A model generated the notes under the pieces. It had not been told where the DNA came from. It worked only from the letters and a program-made list of their open reading frames with translations, and made no database searches. The translations under genes and the position numbers were made by a program. From MED-G105 sp039814575 (GTDB taxonomy: Bacteria; Pseudomonadota; Alphaproteobacteria; Caulobacterales; Parvularculaceae): DNA of 64,000 nt. Below are positions 42,924-51,469 of this stretch, one piece after another (position 1 is the stretch's first letter; each line of letters opens with the position of its first letter). Location of the stretch: the NCBI GenBank assembly GCA_039814575.1, contig JBCCAY010000017.1:1-64000 (forward strand), read 5' to 3'.

Positions 42924-43583
42924 CTATGATCGTTTGAAGACAATCGAGAAATTGTTCGCTGGCATTTCCAATACGGCGTCGAGCGTAAGGCCCGCGTTCG
43001 CTGCGAGGGGAACGACCTCGCTCTCAAGATCGCGCACGCCCCAACTTGGATCGCGGCTCTTCAAATTTTCGTCAAAAGCGGCGTTCGACGGCGCGGTATG
43101 CGCGCCTTCTCGCATAAAAGGTCCGTAGAGGAAGAGTTTTCCGTCTTTACCGAGAAGCCGTCCGGCGCCTGCGATGAGCCCCTCCATCGCGGGGCGGGGC
43201 GCGATGTGGATCATATTGATTGAGATGACCCCTGCGAAGGGTGCATCGTCTTCGACGCCCCAGAGGGGTTCGCGCGCATCGATAGCGTGCGGCGGCGCGA
43301 GGTTTGCATGGCCTGTCGCGGCGGTCCAAGCGGCGATGGAAGCGCGCGAGGCGGCGTCTGGATCGCCTGGACGCCAATCAATATCCCGGCATGCCGCGGC
43401 GATATGAACCGCGTGCTCGCCCGTGCCGGAGGCGATTTCAAGGACTTTGCCGACCGCCGGCATATGGGCTTTAAACGCCGCGCGAATGGCTTCGCGATTG
43501 CGTGCAACCGACGGCGAATAGAGCTTGTCCGCTTCCGTCGCGCGTGTCTCCAGGGCGATCTCTTTGGGCGTTTTATCCGTCAT
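42924..43583 (-). CDS. DUF938 SAM-dependent methyltransferase-like protein
   Basis: The 219-residue protein belongs to DUF938. It begins with LYSPSVARNREAI, followed by the SAM-binding glycine loop VLEIASGTGEHAVHIA, and later INMIHIAPRPAMEGLIAGAGRLL and LFLYGPFMREGAHTAPSNAAFDENL, which are highly characteristic. The fold is a class I methyltransferase; the substrate is unknown. Its start overlaps the stop of the radical SAM gene by 11 bases, so the two are translationally coupled and may act on the same target. Confidence 0.88.
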   Translation of the reverse strand: MTDKTPKEIALETRATEADKLYSPSVARNREAIRAAFKAHMPAVGKVLEIASGTGEHAVHIAAACRDIDWRPGDPDAASRASIAAWTAATGHANLAPPHAIDAREPLWGVEDDAPFAGVISINMIHIAPRPAMEGLIAGAGRLLGKDGKLFLYGPFMREGAHTAPSNAAFDENLKSRDPSWGVRDLESEVVPLAANAGLTLDAVLEMPANNFSIVFKRS

Positions 43584-44535
43584 CGGAGGGGCTGTTTCCT
43601 GAACAAGACGCGCCGCCGAGGACGCAGAAGCGCGAACAATGGGGATGGTTGAGAGCGACGGGGGCTGTCGCGGCGCTGAGGGTTTCCCCTAATTCAAAAG
43701 CGGGGTCTTCGGTGATCAGCGTGCAGGCGAGTATGGTTGGGGCGTTCGCGCCTTTGCGTTTCGCCACCATGCGCGCGCTCGCGCACATCATTGCGTCAGG
43801 AGACGCGCCCGTCAGTTCCCAGCAGGCGTCGCTGATTTCCGGCGTCGGTGCGCTTTCGTCCATTTCAGGAAATAAGACGAGTTCAGACGGCCCTGCGTCA
43901 AGGTTGAGTTTGTGGTCGGCGAAGAGCTTGGCGAAGCCTGACCGCGCTACGGTCTCATCGCCGTCAGTATACGTTATTCGGCCGGCGATCGACACCGCGA
44001 AGTCATTGTCGGTTAACCAGCGCACGCCGTCCATCGTTATGTCGAAGGCGCCAGCCCCACGTTCCCGATCGTGCGCGGTTGCGGTGGAATGATCGAGGCT
44101 GACGCGAAGTTTTAGGCGCGCGCCAAATTCGTCTTTTAGCTTCAGAAGCGCGGCTTGCACAATCGGACGCATCATTGGACGCATGGCGTTCGTCAGGACC
44201 AAGACGTCCATGCCGAGCTTTAGCGCCGCTTCGGCCATGGCCGGGGCGTGCGGGTTCAAAAAAGGCTCGCCGCCGGTGAAGCCAATTTCCCGCGCGCCCA
44301 TTGCATGGGCCTCCTCCAAAAAGGGGCGGATGTCGGCGAGCGTGATGTAAACGAGCGCGTCATTCGTCGGTGCGCTTTTGATGTAACAATTAACGCACTC
44401 GATATTGCATTGGGTGCCGGTATTCACCCATAGGGTCTCCAACCTCTTAAAGGCGACGCGCGCACGCGGCGCGCCGTCAGCGGTGACAGCCGGGTCCGTA
44501 AAGGGCCGGCGTGCGTGATTTTCAAAAGGAACCAA
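43573..44535 (-). CDS. Radical SAM protein
   Basis: The 320-residue enzyme has the iron-sulphur motif CNIECVNC (CxxxCxxC; Cys43, Cys47, Cys50) and the SAM-binding GFTGGEPFLNP segment, followed by the partial TIM barrel. The C-terminal part has further cysteines (HCSRFCVLGGASC) that might hold an auxiliary cluster. That region is shorter than a full SPASM domain. Its product is unknown. It is translated just before, and overlapping with, a DUF938 methyltransferase. A terminator lies upstream of it, separating it from the SYLF gene. Confidence 0.88.
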   Translation of the reverse strand: MVPFENHARRPFTDPAVTADGAPRARVAFKRLETLWVNTGTQCNIECVNCYIKSAPTNDALVYITLADIRPFLEEAHAMGAREIGFTGGEPFLNPHAPAMAEAALKLGMDVLVLTNAMRPMMRPIVQAALLKLKDEFGARLKLRVSLDHSTATAHDRERGAGAFDITMDGVRWLTDNDFAVSIAGRITYTDGDETVARSGFAKLFADHKLNLDAGPSELVLFPEMDESAPTPEISDACWELTGASPDAMMCASARMVAKRKGANAPTILACTLITEDPAFELGETLSAATAPVALNHPHCSRFCVLGGASCSGNSPSDDG

Positions 44536-44565
44536 AGGCGCTCTCCGTCGAAGCTTGGAGAGGAC

Positions 44566-44609
44566 AAAAAAAAGCCCGCCGGCGCAATGGGTTAGGGCGC
44601 CGGCGGGCT
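44566..44609 (-). terminator. Rho-independent terminator after the SYLF gene
   Basis: A perfect 13-base inverted repeat, AGCCCGCCGGCGC at 44573-44585 with GCGCCGGCGGGCT at 44597-44609, encloses an 11-base loop. On the minus strand it is followed at once by a run of T (complement of the A run at 44566-44572). It ends transcription of the SYLF-domain gene, 22 bases after its stop codon, and separates it from the radical SAM gene. Confidence 0.92.
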
Positions 44610-44631
44610 GTCACAGTCGCTCAATTTTGCG

Positions 44632-45582
44632 TTAGCGGGCGATGGGTTCGCCCCAGGCCGCGTCGTCTTCATATTCATGAGCGCCGGCCGCTGAGGGCGC
44701 TTGCAATGGCGCGCCTTCTCCGGCGGGCGGTGAATAAGTGCCGCCAGGATAAGGCTCGCCAGTGACCGGATCGATGTTGGCCGAAGGGTCTAATTGGGCG
44801 GCGCCCTGAACCACGCCCTTGTCTAACGCAGCGTCGTCGACGCTAATCGCCGGCGCCACCAAGGGCGGGGCGTCGCGATTAGCGAGGCGCCACACGGCGT
44901 TCTGCAAGCGGGCCGACGCCGGATTGTACACATCGCCTTTGACGATCACTTCGTTCGGCGTCACGTCGGCGTCGTAATAAGCTTTGTTCCAGTTACGCCG
45001 TGATTTCAGATACGATCCCTCAAGGCTCAGCCCGCCATAAAGGCCGCGCGAGCGCGCGAAGGCGAGAATGTCCGTGGTCTGCGCTTTCGCGCCGGCGCCG
45101 AGCGGACCGGCCGCAATTGAGATGTCGCCGCCGAGTTTAACGCTCGAGGTTAGAAGGCTCTCCATGCCTTCTTCGGTCATCACGAGAAGGATCAGCTCGG
45201 AGGCTTCGCCGCCGGCTTGAAAGCCGAAGGAGAGGGAGCCGACGGTGAGGAAGGTCGGCTGCGACCAGGTGCCGTCTTTATTGCGCGCGACCATCACCGC
45301 GTCGCCCGCAGAGCCGCCAATGATGAACCCGGCGCGAATTTTTTCTGGAATTATCACCATTGCCTTGGCGCGGTCGGCTAGGTTCCAAAGGGGCTCAAAC
45401 GCCGTGTCCGCTGCGAAATAGGCTGTTGTCTCCGCCGCGTCATTGATGAGGTCGATCGCTTCTTCGCGTCGATCGCCGGCTGCGGCAGGCGTCGCCATGG
45501 CGACGCCGAGGGCCAATGTTACGGCGGCGGCGATCCGCCGGAGGGAAAAAGAGGAGTTCGGTTTCGAGGTCGAAGTCCGCAT
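44632..45582 (-). CDS. Exported SYLF (lipid-binding) domain protein
   Basis: The 316-residue protein has a signal peptide (LRRIAAAVTLALGVAMATPAA). The SYLF/DUF500 domain (about 45-235) includes AMVIIPEKIRAGFIIGGSAGDAVMVAR, given here as IRAGFIIGGSAGDAVMVAR, then SFGFQAGGEASELILLVM, GGDISIAAGPLGAGA and ARSRGLYGGLSLEGSYL. These motifs are typical of phosphoinositide-binding SYLF proteins in eukaryotes and of the many bacterial envelope homologues. A ~75-residue C-terminal tail is rich in proline, alanine and acidic residues. TAGGAG supports the ATG at 45582. The bacterial role is unknown; membrane association in the periplasm is inferred. Confidence 0.88.
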   Translation of the reverse strand: MRTSTSKPNSSFSLRRIAAAVTLALGVAMATPAAAGDRREEAIDLINDAAETTAYFAADTAFEPLWNLADRAKAMVIIPEKIRAGFIIGGSAGDAVMVARNKDGTWSQPTFLTVGSLSFGFQAGGEASELILLVMTEEGMESLLTSSVKLGGDISIAAGPLGAGAKAQTTDILAFARSRGLYGGLSLEGSYLKSRRNWNKAYYDADVTPNEVIVKGDVYNPASARLQNAVWRLANRDAPPLVAPAISVDDAALDKGVVQGAAQLDPSANIDPVTGEPYPGGTYSPPAGEGAPLQAPSAAGAHEYEDDAAWGEPIAR

Positions 45583-45914
45583 AGGGATTGCTCCTATCAC
45601 AAGGTCTCCCGCGCGCATTACGGCGCGATCAGAAGAGGCGCGAGGAGGCCCCGCGCGCACGAAGAGAACCAGTCTCGGCCGAGGTCTATTATCGATCCCA
45701 AGGCAACTTTTTGGCCTTTGGGATAGCCGGGAATTTGGTCCGATAAAGGCAAATTCGCCGGTGAAAACGGCGCGAGCATGGCGTCGCGCATGACTATTTG
45801 GAGAGGTTTGCCGCGTCCGTCGAGCCCCTAAGGGCCGCGTAGCAACATTAAGCGTTCGTCATCAAAACGAATTCGTTGCTGTACCTATGGAGGATAGCGG
45901 GCGGCCGCTTCGTT
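45583..45914. other. Intergenic region between the SYLF and cytochrome genes
   Basis: About 332 bases separate the SYLF gene start from the cytochrome c stop; both genes are on the minus strand. The region should contain the SYLF promoter and any cytochrome terminator. A weak inverted repeat, AGCAAC with GTTGCT near 45842-45876, is the only structure seen. No gene or mobile element was recognised. Confidence 0.4.
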
Positions 45915-46547
45915 TTAGCCGGCTTCTTGTTCGCCTGGCGCAACGTCTTCGACGACGTCTTCCACCGCCTCTTCCGCGGCGGCCGACGGCGGGGCGCCCG
46001 GCGACGGCAATGGAACCGGATTGTCGGAAAGGCTCGCCAAGTACGCCAGGATCTCAGCGCGCATAGTCGCTTTTCGGATGCGTTGGTTCATCGCTGTGCC
46101 GGCGATGTAGTCTTGGGAGTTCGCCAGATACTTATCGAGGCGCTCAAAGGTCCATTCGCCGCCGAAGCTGGTTAACGCCGACGAATAGCCAAATCCGCCG
46201 GTGCTGGCGACTTCGCGGCCGACAATGTCCCAAAGATTGGGGCCCGTGCCGTTCGCGCCGCCCTTCTCAAAAGAATGGCAAGAACCGCAAACAGCGGCGC
46301 GGCGTTTACCGACATCCGCGACGGCGCCCGCCAGCAGCGTTTTAAAGTCAACTTCCGGTTTGGCGTCCGCCTTTCCTGCGCTTTCGGTTTGGAACTCGAT
46401 CGGATAGGCGAGATGCAGTTCTTCGCCAGGCTTGCCATGGTGCCCGCCGCCTATTAGCGCGCTGGCCAATTGCGGCAGGCCAAAAAAGAGCAAAAGCGCC
46501 GTAATAACGGCTGCGGCGAGTTTATTGCCAAAGAGCGGGTCGTTCAT
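45915..46547 (-). CDS. Membrane-anchored c-type cytochrome
   Basis: The 210-residue protein has an N-terminal membrane anchor (LAAAVITALLLFFGLPQLA) and one haem site, CGSCH (Cys87, Cys90, His91). Met153 in IAGTAMNQ is the likely sixth ligand. GPNLWDIVGREV is typical of class I cytochromes of the c2/c552 type. The C-terminal ~35 residues are rich in proline, alanine and glutamate. It resembles CycM-type electron carriers that link the bc1 complex to terminal oxidases at the outer face of the inner membrane. It is divergent from pheA, an arrangement widespread in alphaproteobacteria. Confidence 0.93.
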   Translation of the reverse strand: MNDPLFGNKLAAAVITALLLFFGLPQLASALIGGGHHGKPGEELHLAYPIEFQTESAGKADAKPEVDFKTLLAGAVADVGKRRAAVCGSCHSFEKGGANGTGPNLWDIVGREVASTGGFGYSSALTSFGGEWTFERLDKYLANSQDYIAGTAMNQRIRKATMRAEILAYLASLSDNPVPLPSPGAPPSAAAEEAVEDVVEDVAPGEQEAG

Positions 46548-46876
46548 GGAAAAGCGCCTTCAAAGACGGGATGCGGTCAATTTTGCTGCTGTCTAGCGAT
46601 GTCGAGCCCGAAGCGCAATGCGTCAAGCGCTCCTTGTTGGGATCGAACTATTCGGATCGACGCAAGATCGAGCGCCGAGTGTCGCTGAAAACTGGTTGAG
46701 CATTGGTTTATTAGGGCGTCTCTTGTAAGCGAAGAGGTTTCCCGCCTTCATGGCGCACGCTGCTTATTCGACGGGTCATCTTGTTAATGAGGTGACGTTG
46801 ACAAGGGGCGATCCAGTGTGGGGCGCCGCGCCGGAAATTCCACCGCAAGATCCACCGAAAGACCTGAGGAACAGAT
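46548..46876. other. Divergent promoter region of cytochrome c and pheA
   Basis: The 329-base region between the two divergent genes holds their promoters. A TTGACA at 46798-46803 lies about 75 bases before pheA, but no matching -10 box at the right distance is evident. No small gene was recognised. In some relatives a kdsB gene occupies this place; it is absent here. Confidence 0.4.
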
Positions 46877-47710
46877 ATGACGGACGCCAAACTTATCGCC
46901 TTCCAAGGAGAGCCTGGCGCCTATTCGGAGCTGGCTTGCGTGACGTTCGCGCCGTCCTTCAAGCCGTTGCCGTGTGCGACTTTTGAGGCGGCCTTAGAGG
47001 CGGTGTCGAGCGGCGCTGCGGAGCGGGCGATGCTGCCGATGGAGAACTCGCTCGCCGGCCGGGTTGCGGACATTCACCATCTCCTGCCGGAGACGGCGCT
47101 GCATATTATCGCCGACCATTTCTTGGCGATCCGCCACCAATTGCTGGCTGCGCCCGGCGTCGCGCTTGAGGACGTCAAAACCGTGCGCAGCCACGCCATG
47201 GCGCTCGGGCAGTGCCGCCGGGTGATTGCTGAACTCGGGTTAAAAGCGGAAGTCTCCGGCGACACCGCTGGGGCGGCGCGTCGCTTAAGCGAATTCAACA
47301 AGCCGGACGAAGCGGTGATCGCGTCCACGGCGGCGGCGGAGCGGTATGGCCTTTCCATCATCCGCGCCGATATCGAAGACGCCGGGCACAATACGACGCG
47401 CTTCTTAGAAATGAGCCCTGAGCCCGCTGACCCCGCGCCCGGCGAGGGCCGCGTCATGACGAGTTTTGTTTTTCAGGTGCGCAATATCCCTGCGGCGCTC
47501 TATAAAGCGCTTGGCGGGTTCGCCACCAACGGCGTTAATATGACGAAGCTGGAAAGCTATATGCGCGAAGGCTCGTTCAGCGCGACGGTGTTTTACGCTG
47601 ATATTGAGGGGCACCCGGACGAAACGCCGGTAAGATTGGCGCTGGAAGAGCTCAGCTTCTTCTCAAGTTCGCTGAAGGTCTTGGGCGTTTATCCGTCGGG
47701 ACGAGAGTGA
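46877..47710 (+). CDS. pheA: Prephenate dehydratase
   Basis: The 277-residue monofunctional enzyme converts prephenate to phenylpyruvate in phenylalanine synthesis. The catalytic domain (about 5-180) begins IAFQGEPGAYSE, has the PMENSLAGRV segment and ends in the catalytic NTTRF (172-176). A C-terminal ACT domain (about 193-270) with ALGGFATNGVNMTKLESYM provides feedback inhibition by phenylalanine. The chorismate mutase domain of the enterobacterial fusion is absent. GAGGA lies 7 bases before the ATG. Confidence 0.96.
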   Translation: MTDAKLIAFQGEPGAYSELACVTFAPSFKPLPCATFEAALEAVSSGAAERAMLPMENSLAGRVADIHHLLPETALHIIADHFLAIRHQLLAAPGVALEDVKTVRSHAMALGQCRRVIAELGLKAEVSGDTAGAARRLSEFNKPDEAVIASTAAAERYGLSIIRADIEDAGHNTTRFLEMSPEPADPAPGEGRVMTSFVFQVRNIPAALYKALGGFATNGVNMTKLESYMREGSFSATVFYADIEGHPDETPVRLALEELSFFSSSLKVLGVYPSGRE

Positions 47711-47739
47711 GCGGCGTTTGAACGTCGTTCTGCGTCCCT

Positions 47740-47863
47740 CTCCATCCTTCGAGACGCGCTGCTGCGCAGCGCTCCTCAGGATGAGGGATAAAGTCTACAT
47801 CCCGAACGCTCCCTTCCCCTCATCCTGAGGAGCGAGACGACGTCTCGCGTCTCGAAGGATGGA
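47740..47863. repeat. Palindromic intergenic repeat (alphaproteobacterial type)
   Basis: The left arm (47740-47786) contains CTCCATCCTTCGAGACGCG and CTCAGGATGAGG. The right arm (47814-47863) contains CCTCATCCTGAGGAGC and CGTCTCGAAGGATGGAG, the inverted counterparts. The arms enclose a ~27-base loop and have smaller hairpins inside. This motif family is scattered between genes in many alphaproteobacteria. Here it separates the convergent pheA and ctpA genes and could act as a bidirectional transcription end. Confidence 0.85.
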
Positions 47864-47905
47864 GAAGGGCCGTTTGGCGCAATCAACGAAGATTAAAACG
47901 TATCT

Positions 47906-49417
47906 TTACTCCGCCTGCGCCGTTTTGGCGCCGGCGTCAGCGAGGAGCGTATTGTATTCCACTGCGTCTGCGAGGATTTCTTTGGCGCGGTCAAGTTGGC
48001 AATCGTGCGCTTTCTTGCCCTCGTCTTCGAGGTAGCACATGAAGGGTTCAACGCCGTCGACGAGCGCCGGTTTCTCGTCTTCCTTGCTCTCATCGTCGCT
48101 TGCCGCATCCACTTGCGGCTTCGGCGTTTCGCTCGCCGCGTTCTCGGTCGCATTAGCTTCTGATGTTTCTTTTGTCTCGGACGTTTCCTCGTCTTTTACA
48201 TCAAGGGCGCCGGGCAGATCGCTTTCGCTGCGGCGCTCAAAAGGCTCGTCCTGACCCGGATAAATCACCGGCATAATAACGTCCGGCATAATGCCTTGGG
48301 CCTGAATGGAGCGACCGGACGGCGTGTAATAGCGCGCTGTTGTTAACCGCAATGCTCCTTGCAGGCCGTTCTGCAGCGGGATGACCGTCTGTACGCTGCC
48401 TTTGCCGAAGCTCTTGGTGCCGAGAAGGAGGGCGCGATTACGATCCTGAAGCGCGCCGGCGACAATCTCCGACGCCGAGGCCGAGCCGCCATTGATCATA
48501 ATAACGACCGGCTTGCCTTTGGTGAGGTCGCCGCGGCTGCCCATTTCGCGCAGCGTGTCTTTGGCGTGGCGCCCGCGCGTTGAGACGATTTCACCGCCTT
48601 CCAAAAAGAGGTCGGAGACCGCGACGGCTTGGTCGAGAAGGCCGCCAGGGTTGGAACGCAAATCCAGAATATAGCCCTTTGGGCCGCCTGGAATGTCGCG
48701 ATTAAGTTTCTTAATGGCTTTCTTAACGCCGGACTCCGCGCGTTCCGAGAACGTCCGGATACGGATATAGCCGAGGCCGTCTTCTTCGCGCGAGGTCACC
48801 GCTTCAACGCGGACAATATCGCGCACCAGCCGCAGATCGAAGGCCTCTTGCTCGCGATCGCGGACAACTTTGATGTTCACCGCCGTGCCCTTAGGGCCTT
48901 TAAGCCGCGTTATAGCTTCGTCGATTGTGAGGCCGAAAACCGCCTCGCCGTCAATTTCGGTAATGAGATCGTTCGTCTGCATGCCGGCGCGCGCCGCGGG
49001 CGTGTCGTCGATTGGCGCGACGACTTTGACATAACCGGCGTCAGGGCCTTCTTGCTCCATTACGACTTGGATGCCGAGGCCGGCGAAGCTGCCGCGGGTT
49101 TGCTCTTGCATTTGATCGTAATCGTCGGCGTTCAAATAACTCGAATGGGGGTCGAGTTCTGAGAGCATACCGTTGATGGCGCCTTCGATCAGTTCTTCAT
49201 CGTTCGGCGCTTCGACATAGTTTGCGTGAACCTGTTCGAAGACTTCGCCGAAGAGATCGAGTTGGCGGAAGGTGTCGGCGGAAATCGTCGGCCGGGCGAA
49301 GCCAAAGGACAGCACCGCCGCCGTGACAAGCGCGCCGCCAAGGGCCGAGGCGACGATCGCCGCTTTTGATCCGCTGTTTCGAGCGTTAAGGGCGATTTTC
49401 TTCATGTCACGTGCCAT
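47906..49417 (-). CDS. ctpA: S41-family carboxyl-terminal processing peptidase
   Basis: The 503-residue protein has an N-terminal membrane/signal segment (about 19-40), a PDZ domain (about 105-185, GLGIQVVM and GMQTNDLI) and an S41 core. Catalytic Ser314 lies in GGSASASE and Lys339 in SFGKGSVQ, 25 apart as in the family. The C-terminal ~120 residues include an acidic linker rich in Glu, Ser and Thr. It cleaves periplasmic proteins near their C-termini and in relatives trims cell-wall hydrolases. It is the last gene of the obgE-ctpA cluster and lies next to envC, a fitting functional partner. Confidence 0.95.
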   Translation of the reverse strand: MARDMKKIALNARNSGSKAAIVASALGGALVTAAVLSFGFARPTISADTFRQLDLFGEVFEQVHANYVEAPNDEELIEGAINGMLSELDPHSSYLNADDYDQMQEQTRGSFAGLGIQVVMEQEGPDAGYVKVVAPIDDTPAARAGMQTNDLITEIDGEAVFGLTIDEAITRLKGPKGTAVNIKVVRDREQEAFDLRLVRDIVRVEAVTSREEDGLGYIRIRTFSERAESGVKKAIKKLNRDIPGGPKGYILDLRSNPGGLLDQAVAVSDLFLEGGEIVSTRGRHAKDTLREMGSRGDLTKGKPVVIMINGGSASASEIVAGALQDRNRALLLGTKSFGKGSVQTVIPLQNGLQGALRLTTARYYTPSGRSIQAQGIMPDVIMPVIYPGQDEPFERRSESDLPGALDVKDEETSETKETSEANATENAASETPKPQVDAASDDESKEDEKPALVDGVEPFMCYLEDEGKKAHDCQLDRAKEILADAVEYNTLLADAGAKTAQAE

Positions 49418-49635
49418 CTACGAACCTTCAAACCTTTTTTCAGAACCGATCCAGGACGAGCGCCCCGATAACCGGCGTTTAGATAATCGACTGTTAATCG
49501 ACCGACGCACAAGCGCCTCTCATCAACGACCCTTTAGTCAACGACAAAGCGTCGAACCGCTTAAATGCGACGACGAGATGCGGGACTATTGAGAACTGCG
49601 CGTCAACCCGTGTTTCGTTTCATCCAGTGTCTCGT

Positions 49636-50919
49636 TTATCCAGTGTCCTTATCGAGCCACAACGCCGGGTTAACAGGTTCTCGCGCGCTGCGAATTTCTA
49701 GATCGAGCTGCGCGTCGCCTCCGGTCATCACGGCGATGGGCTCGCCGGCGGCGACGGTTTGGCCTTCATCGACCAAAAACGATCCGACGCCCATTAAGAG
49801 TATATGGTAGCCCTCGCCGACATCCAACACGATGAGATTGCCGGTCGGCCGATAGAACCGGGCGAAAGCGACACTGGCGTCATAGGGCGCGGTCACAATC
49901 GCGCCATCGGCGGCCGCGTATCTGACCCCTTCAAAAGCCCCGCCTTCCGGCTTTGGTTTGCCGAAGCGCCCAATGAGATCGCCGGCGACGGGAACGCTGA
50001 CCCGTCCGCGGGCTTTTGCGAACGGGACCTTAGGGCGAAAGCGGATGCCCGGAACCCGAATGGGCGACGATTTTTGGGGTTTCGTTGCAGGGCTCGTTGT
50101 CGGCTTTTGCGAGGGCGCTGCTTCCGGCCCAGCACGGCGACGCATCGGTGGTTTGATCCGCGGAACGATGATCCGCGCCAGGCGCTCAAGGCGGTCCAAA
50201 ACCCCGCGTAGGTTAGACGCGCGGGCGGCGAGCGCCGCGGTCTCGCTTTGCGCCGCGGCGGCGAGGCGTTGGGCGACGTCGCGTTCGGCTTGTTTCTCGG
50301 TGAGCAAATCCGCCAATAAACGCCGGCGCGCGCCGACTTCTTCATTGGTCTTTTGATAGGCGGCGCGCTCGCGGTCGAGGGCGTCTTTCACGGTCGCTAG
50401 TTTTTCTAAATCCGTGCGCAGGGCGTCGGCTTTTTCTTTCAGTTCGGGCGCCGCGCCGGCGAGCAGGATCGCCGTGCGGGCCGCCGTCGCAGAATCTTCC
50501 GGCGTCACCAGAATCGCCGGTGGGCGCGAGCGCTCCAAAGACTGCAGCGCGCCGAGAATGTCGCCGAGGGTTTCTTGCTCAGCCTTGAGGGATGTCGTTA
50601 ACGCGGTTTCTTCCGCTGTGAGGCGCGACAACTCTGCGGAGATATCGCCGATGCGTTTTTCCGCATCCTGAAGGGCGCCGGCGGTTTCAATCATGTTTTG
50701 GCGTAAGGCGGCGATCTCTTTCGCTTTCGCCGCCGCTTCGTCTTTGAGGCGCGCCTCTTCTTTGCGGCGGGCTTCTAGGCGTTTTTCGATGGCGTCGAGA
50801 TCTTGGTTCGTATCGGCCCCGCGCTGCGCCATGGCCGCTTCCGGCGCGAGCCACAAAACGCCGGCGCAAAGCGCGCTCAGGAGGCGTGCGCGTGCAGCAA
50901 AGAAAGAACGGAGCCTCAT
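49636..50919 (-). CDS. EnvC-like murein hydrolase activator (degenerate M23)
   Basis: The 427-residue exported protein has a signal peptide and two long coiled coils (about 30-150 and 160-260, e.g. LEARRKEEARLKDEAAAKAK). A C-terminal LytM/M23 domain (about 315-420) follows. The zinc ligands of active M23 enzymes are absent: segments read GYHILLMGVGSFLVDEGQ and LDLEIRSAREPVNPALWL. This matches EnvC, which does not cut peptidoglycan itself but activates amidases during cell division. A basic proline-rich linker precedes the domain. It ends three bases before the rlmH start region and is followed by ctpA, the order conserved across alphaproteobacteria. Confidence 0.9.
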   Translation of the reverse strand: MRLRSFFAARARLLSALCAGVLWLAPEAAMAQRGADTNQDLDAIEKRLEARRKEEARLKDEAAAKAKEIAALRQNMIETAGALQDAEKRIGDISAELSRLTAEETALTTSLKAEQETLGDILGALQSLERSRPPAILVTPEDSATAARTAILLAGAAPELKEKADALRTDLEKLATVKDALDRERAAYQKTNEEVGARRRLLADLLTEKQAERDVAQRLAAAAQSETAALAARASNLRGVLDRLERLARIIVPRIKPPMRRRAGPEAAPSQKPTTSPATKPQKSSPIRVPGIRFRPKVPFAKARGRVSVPVAGDLIGRFGKPKPEGGAFEGVRYAAADGAIVTAPYDASVAFARFYRPTGNLIVLDVGEGYHILLMGVGSFLVDEGQTVAAGEPIAVMTGGDAQLDLEIRSAREPVNPALWLDKDTG

Positions 50920-50922
50920 GGC

Positions 50923-51405
50923 TTACTCACGGTGATAGGGGTGGCCCGACAGGATGGTGACCGCCCGATAAAGCTGCTCCACAATTAGCGCGCGGGCGAG
51001 GAGATGCGGCCATGTCATCCGCCCCAGCGCTAATTGCAAACTTGCGCCATTGATAAGGGATTCGTCGAGCCCGTCCGCGCCGCCAAGAAGAAACGAAGTG
51101 CGTTTCGTGCCACTATCCCGCCGCGCCGCCAGCCAATCGGCGAACGCGGCGCTGGAGAGCGTTTTCCCGTGTTCGTCGAGGACGACAATCGCGTCCTCAT
51201 CGCCGATCGCGCGGCGCAGGCGAGCGGCTTCGTCGGCCTTTCGTTCCGGCGTTGTGCGGGCCCGCGAGGCGTCAATCTCTTTGATGGCGAAAGACTTAAA
51301 CCCAACGGACGGCGCGGCGCGCGTAATCCGCGCTGCGTAATCGTCGATAAGGGGCGCAACGGCGCTTTTTTGGGCGGCGCCGACCGCCGCGACCGTTATT
51401 CGCAT
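50923..51405 (-). CDS. rlmH: 23S rRNA (pseudouridine-1915-N3)-methyltransferase
   Basis: The 160-residue SPOUT methyltransferase methylates pseudouridine 1915 in helix 69 of 23S rRNA on assembled ribosomes. Its trefoil-knot motifs are VVLDEHGKTLSSAAFADWLA, SFLLGGADGLDESL and the closing MTWPHLLARALIVEQLYRAVTI...HPYHRE, all standard for RlmH. Length matches the family. It sits between rsfS and the envC-like gene, its usual place, and is probably co-transcribed with both. Confidence 0.97.
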   Translation of the reverse strand: MRITVAAVGAAQKSAVAPLIDDYAARITRAAPSVGFKSFAIKEIDASRARTTPERKADEAARLRRAIGDEDAIVVLDEHGKTLSSAAFADWLAARRDSGTKRTSFLLGGADGLDESLINGASLQLALGRMTWPHLLARALIVEQLYRAVTILSGHPYHRE

Positions 51406-51469
51406 ATGGCGGTCCTATGCTCGCCAGGCGCGGCGCGCACCCGCTTCGGGCTTATTGAAGTCGCCGCGC

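Noticed and set aside
46798..46803. TTGACA box upstream of pheA
   Set aside because: No -10 element lies 16-18 bases downstream, so a sigma-70 promoter call is not supported.
49636..50919. EnvC-like protein as an active M23 endopeptidase
   Set aside because: The zinc-binding residues of active M23 enzymes are missing, so an activator role is more likely.
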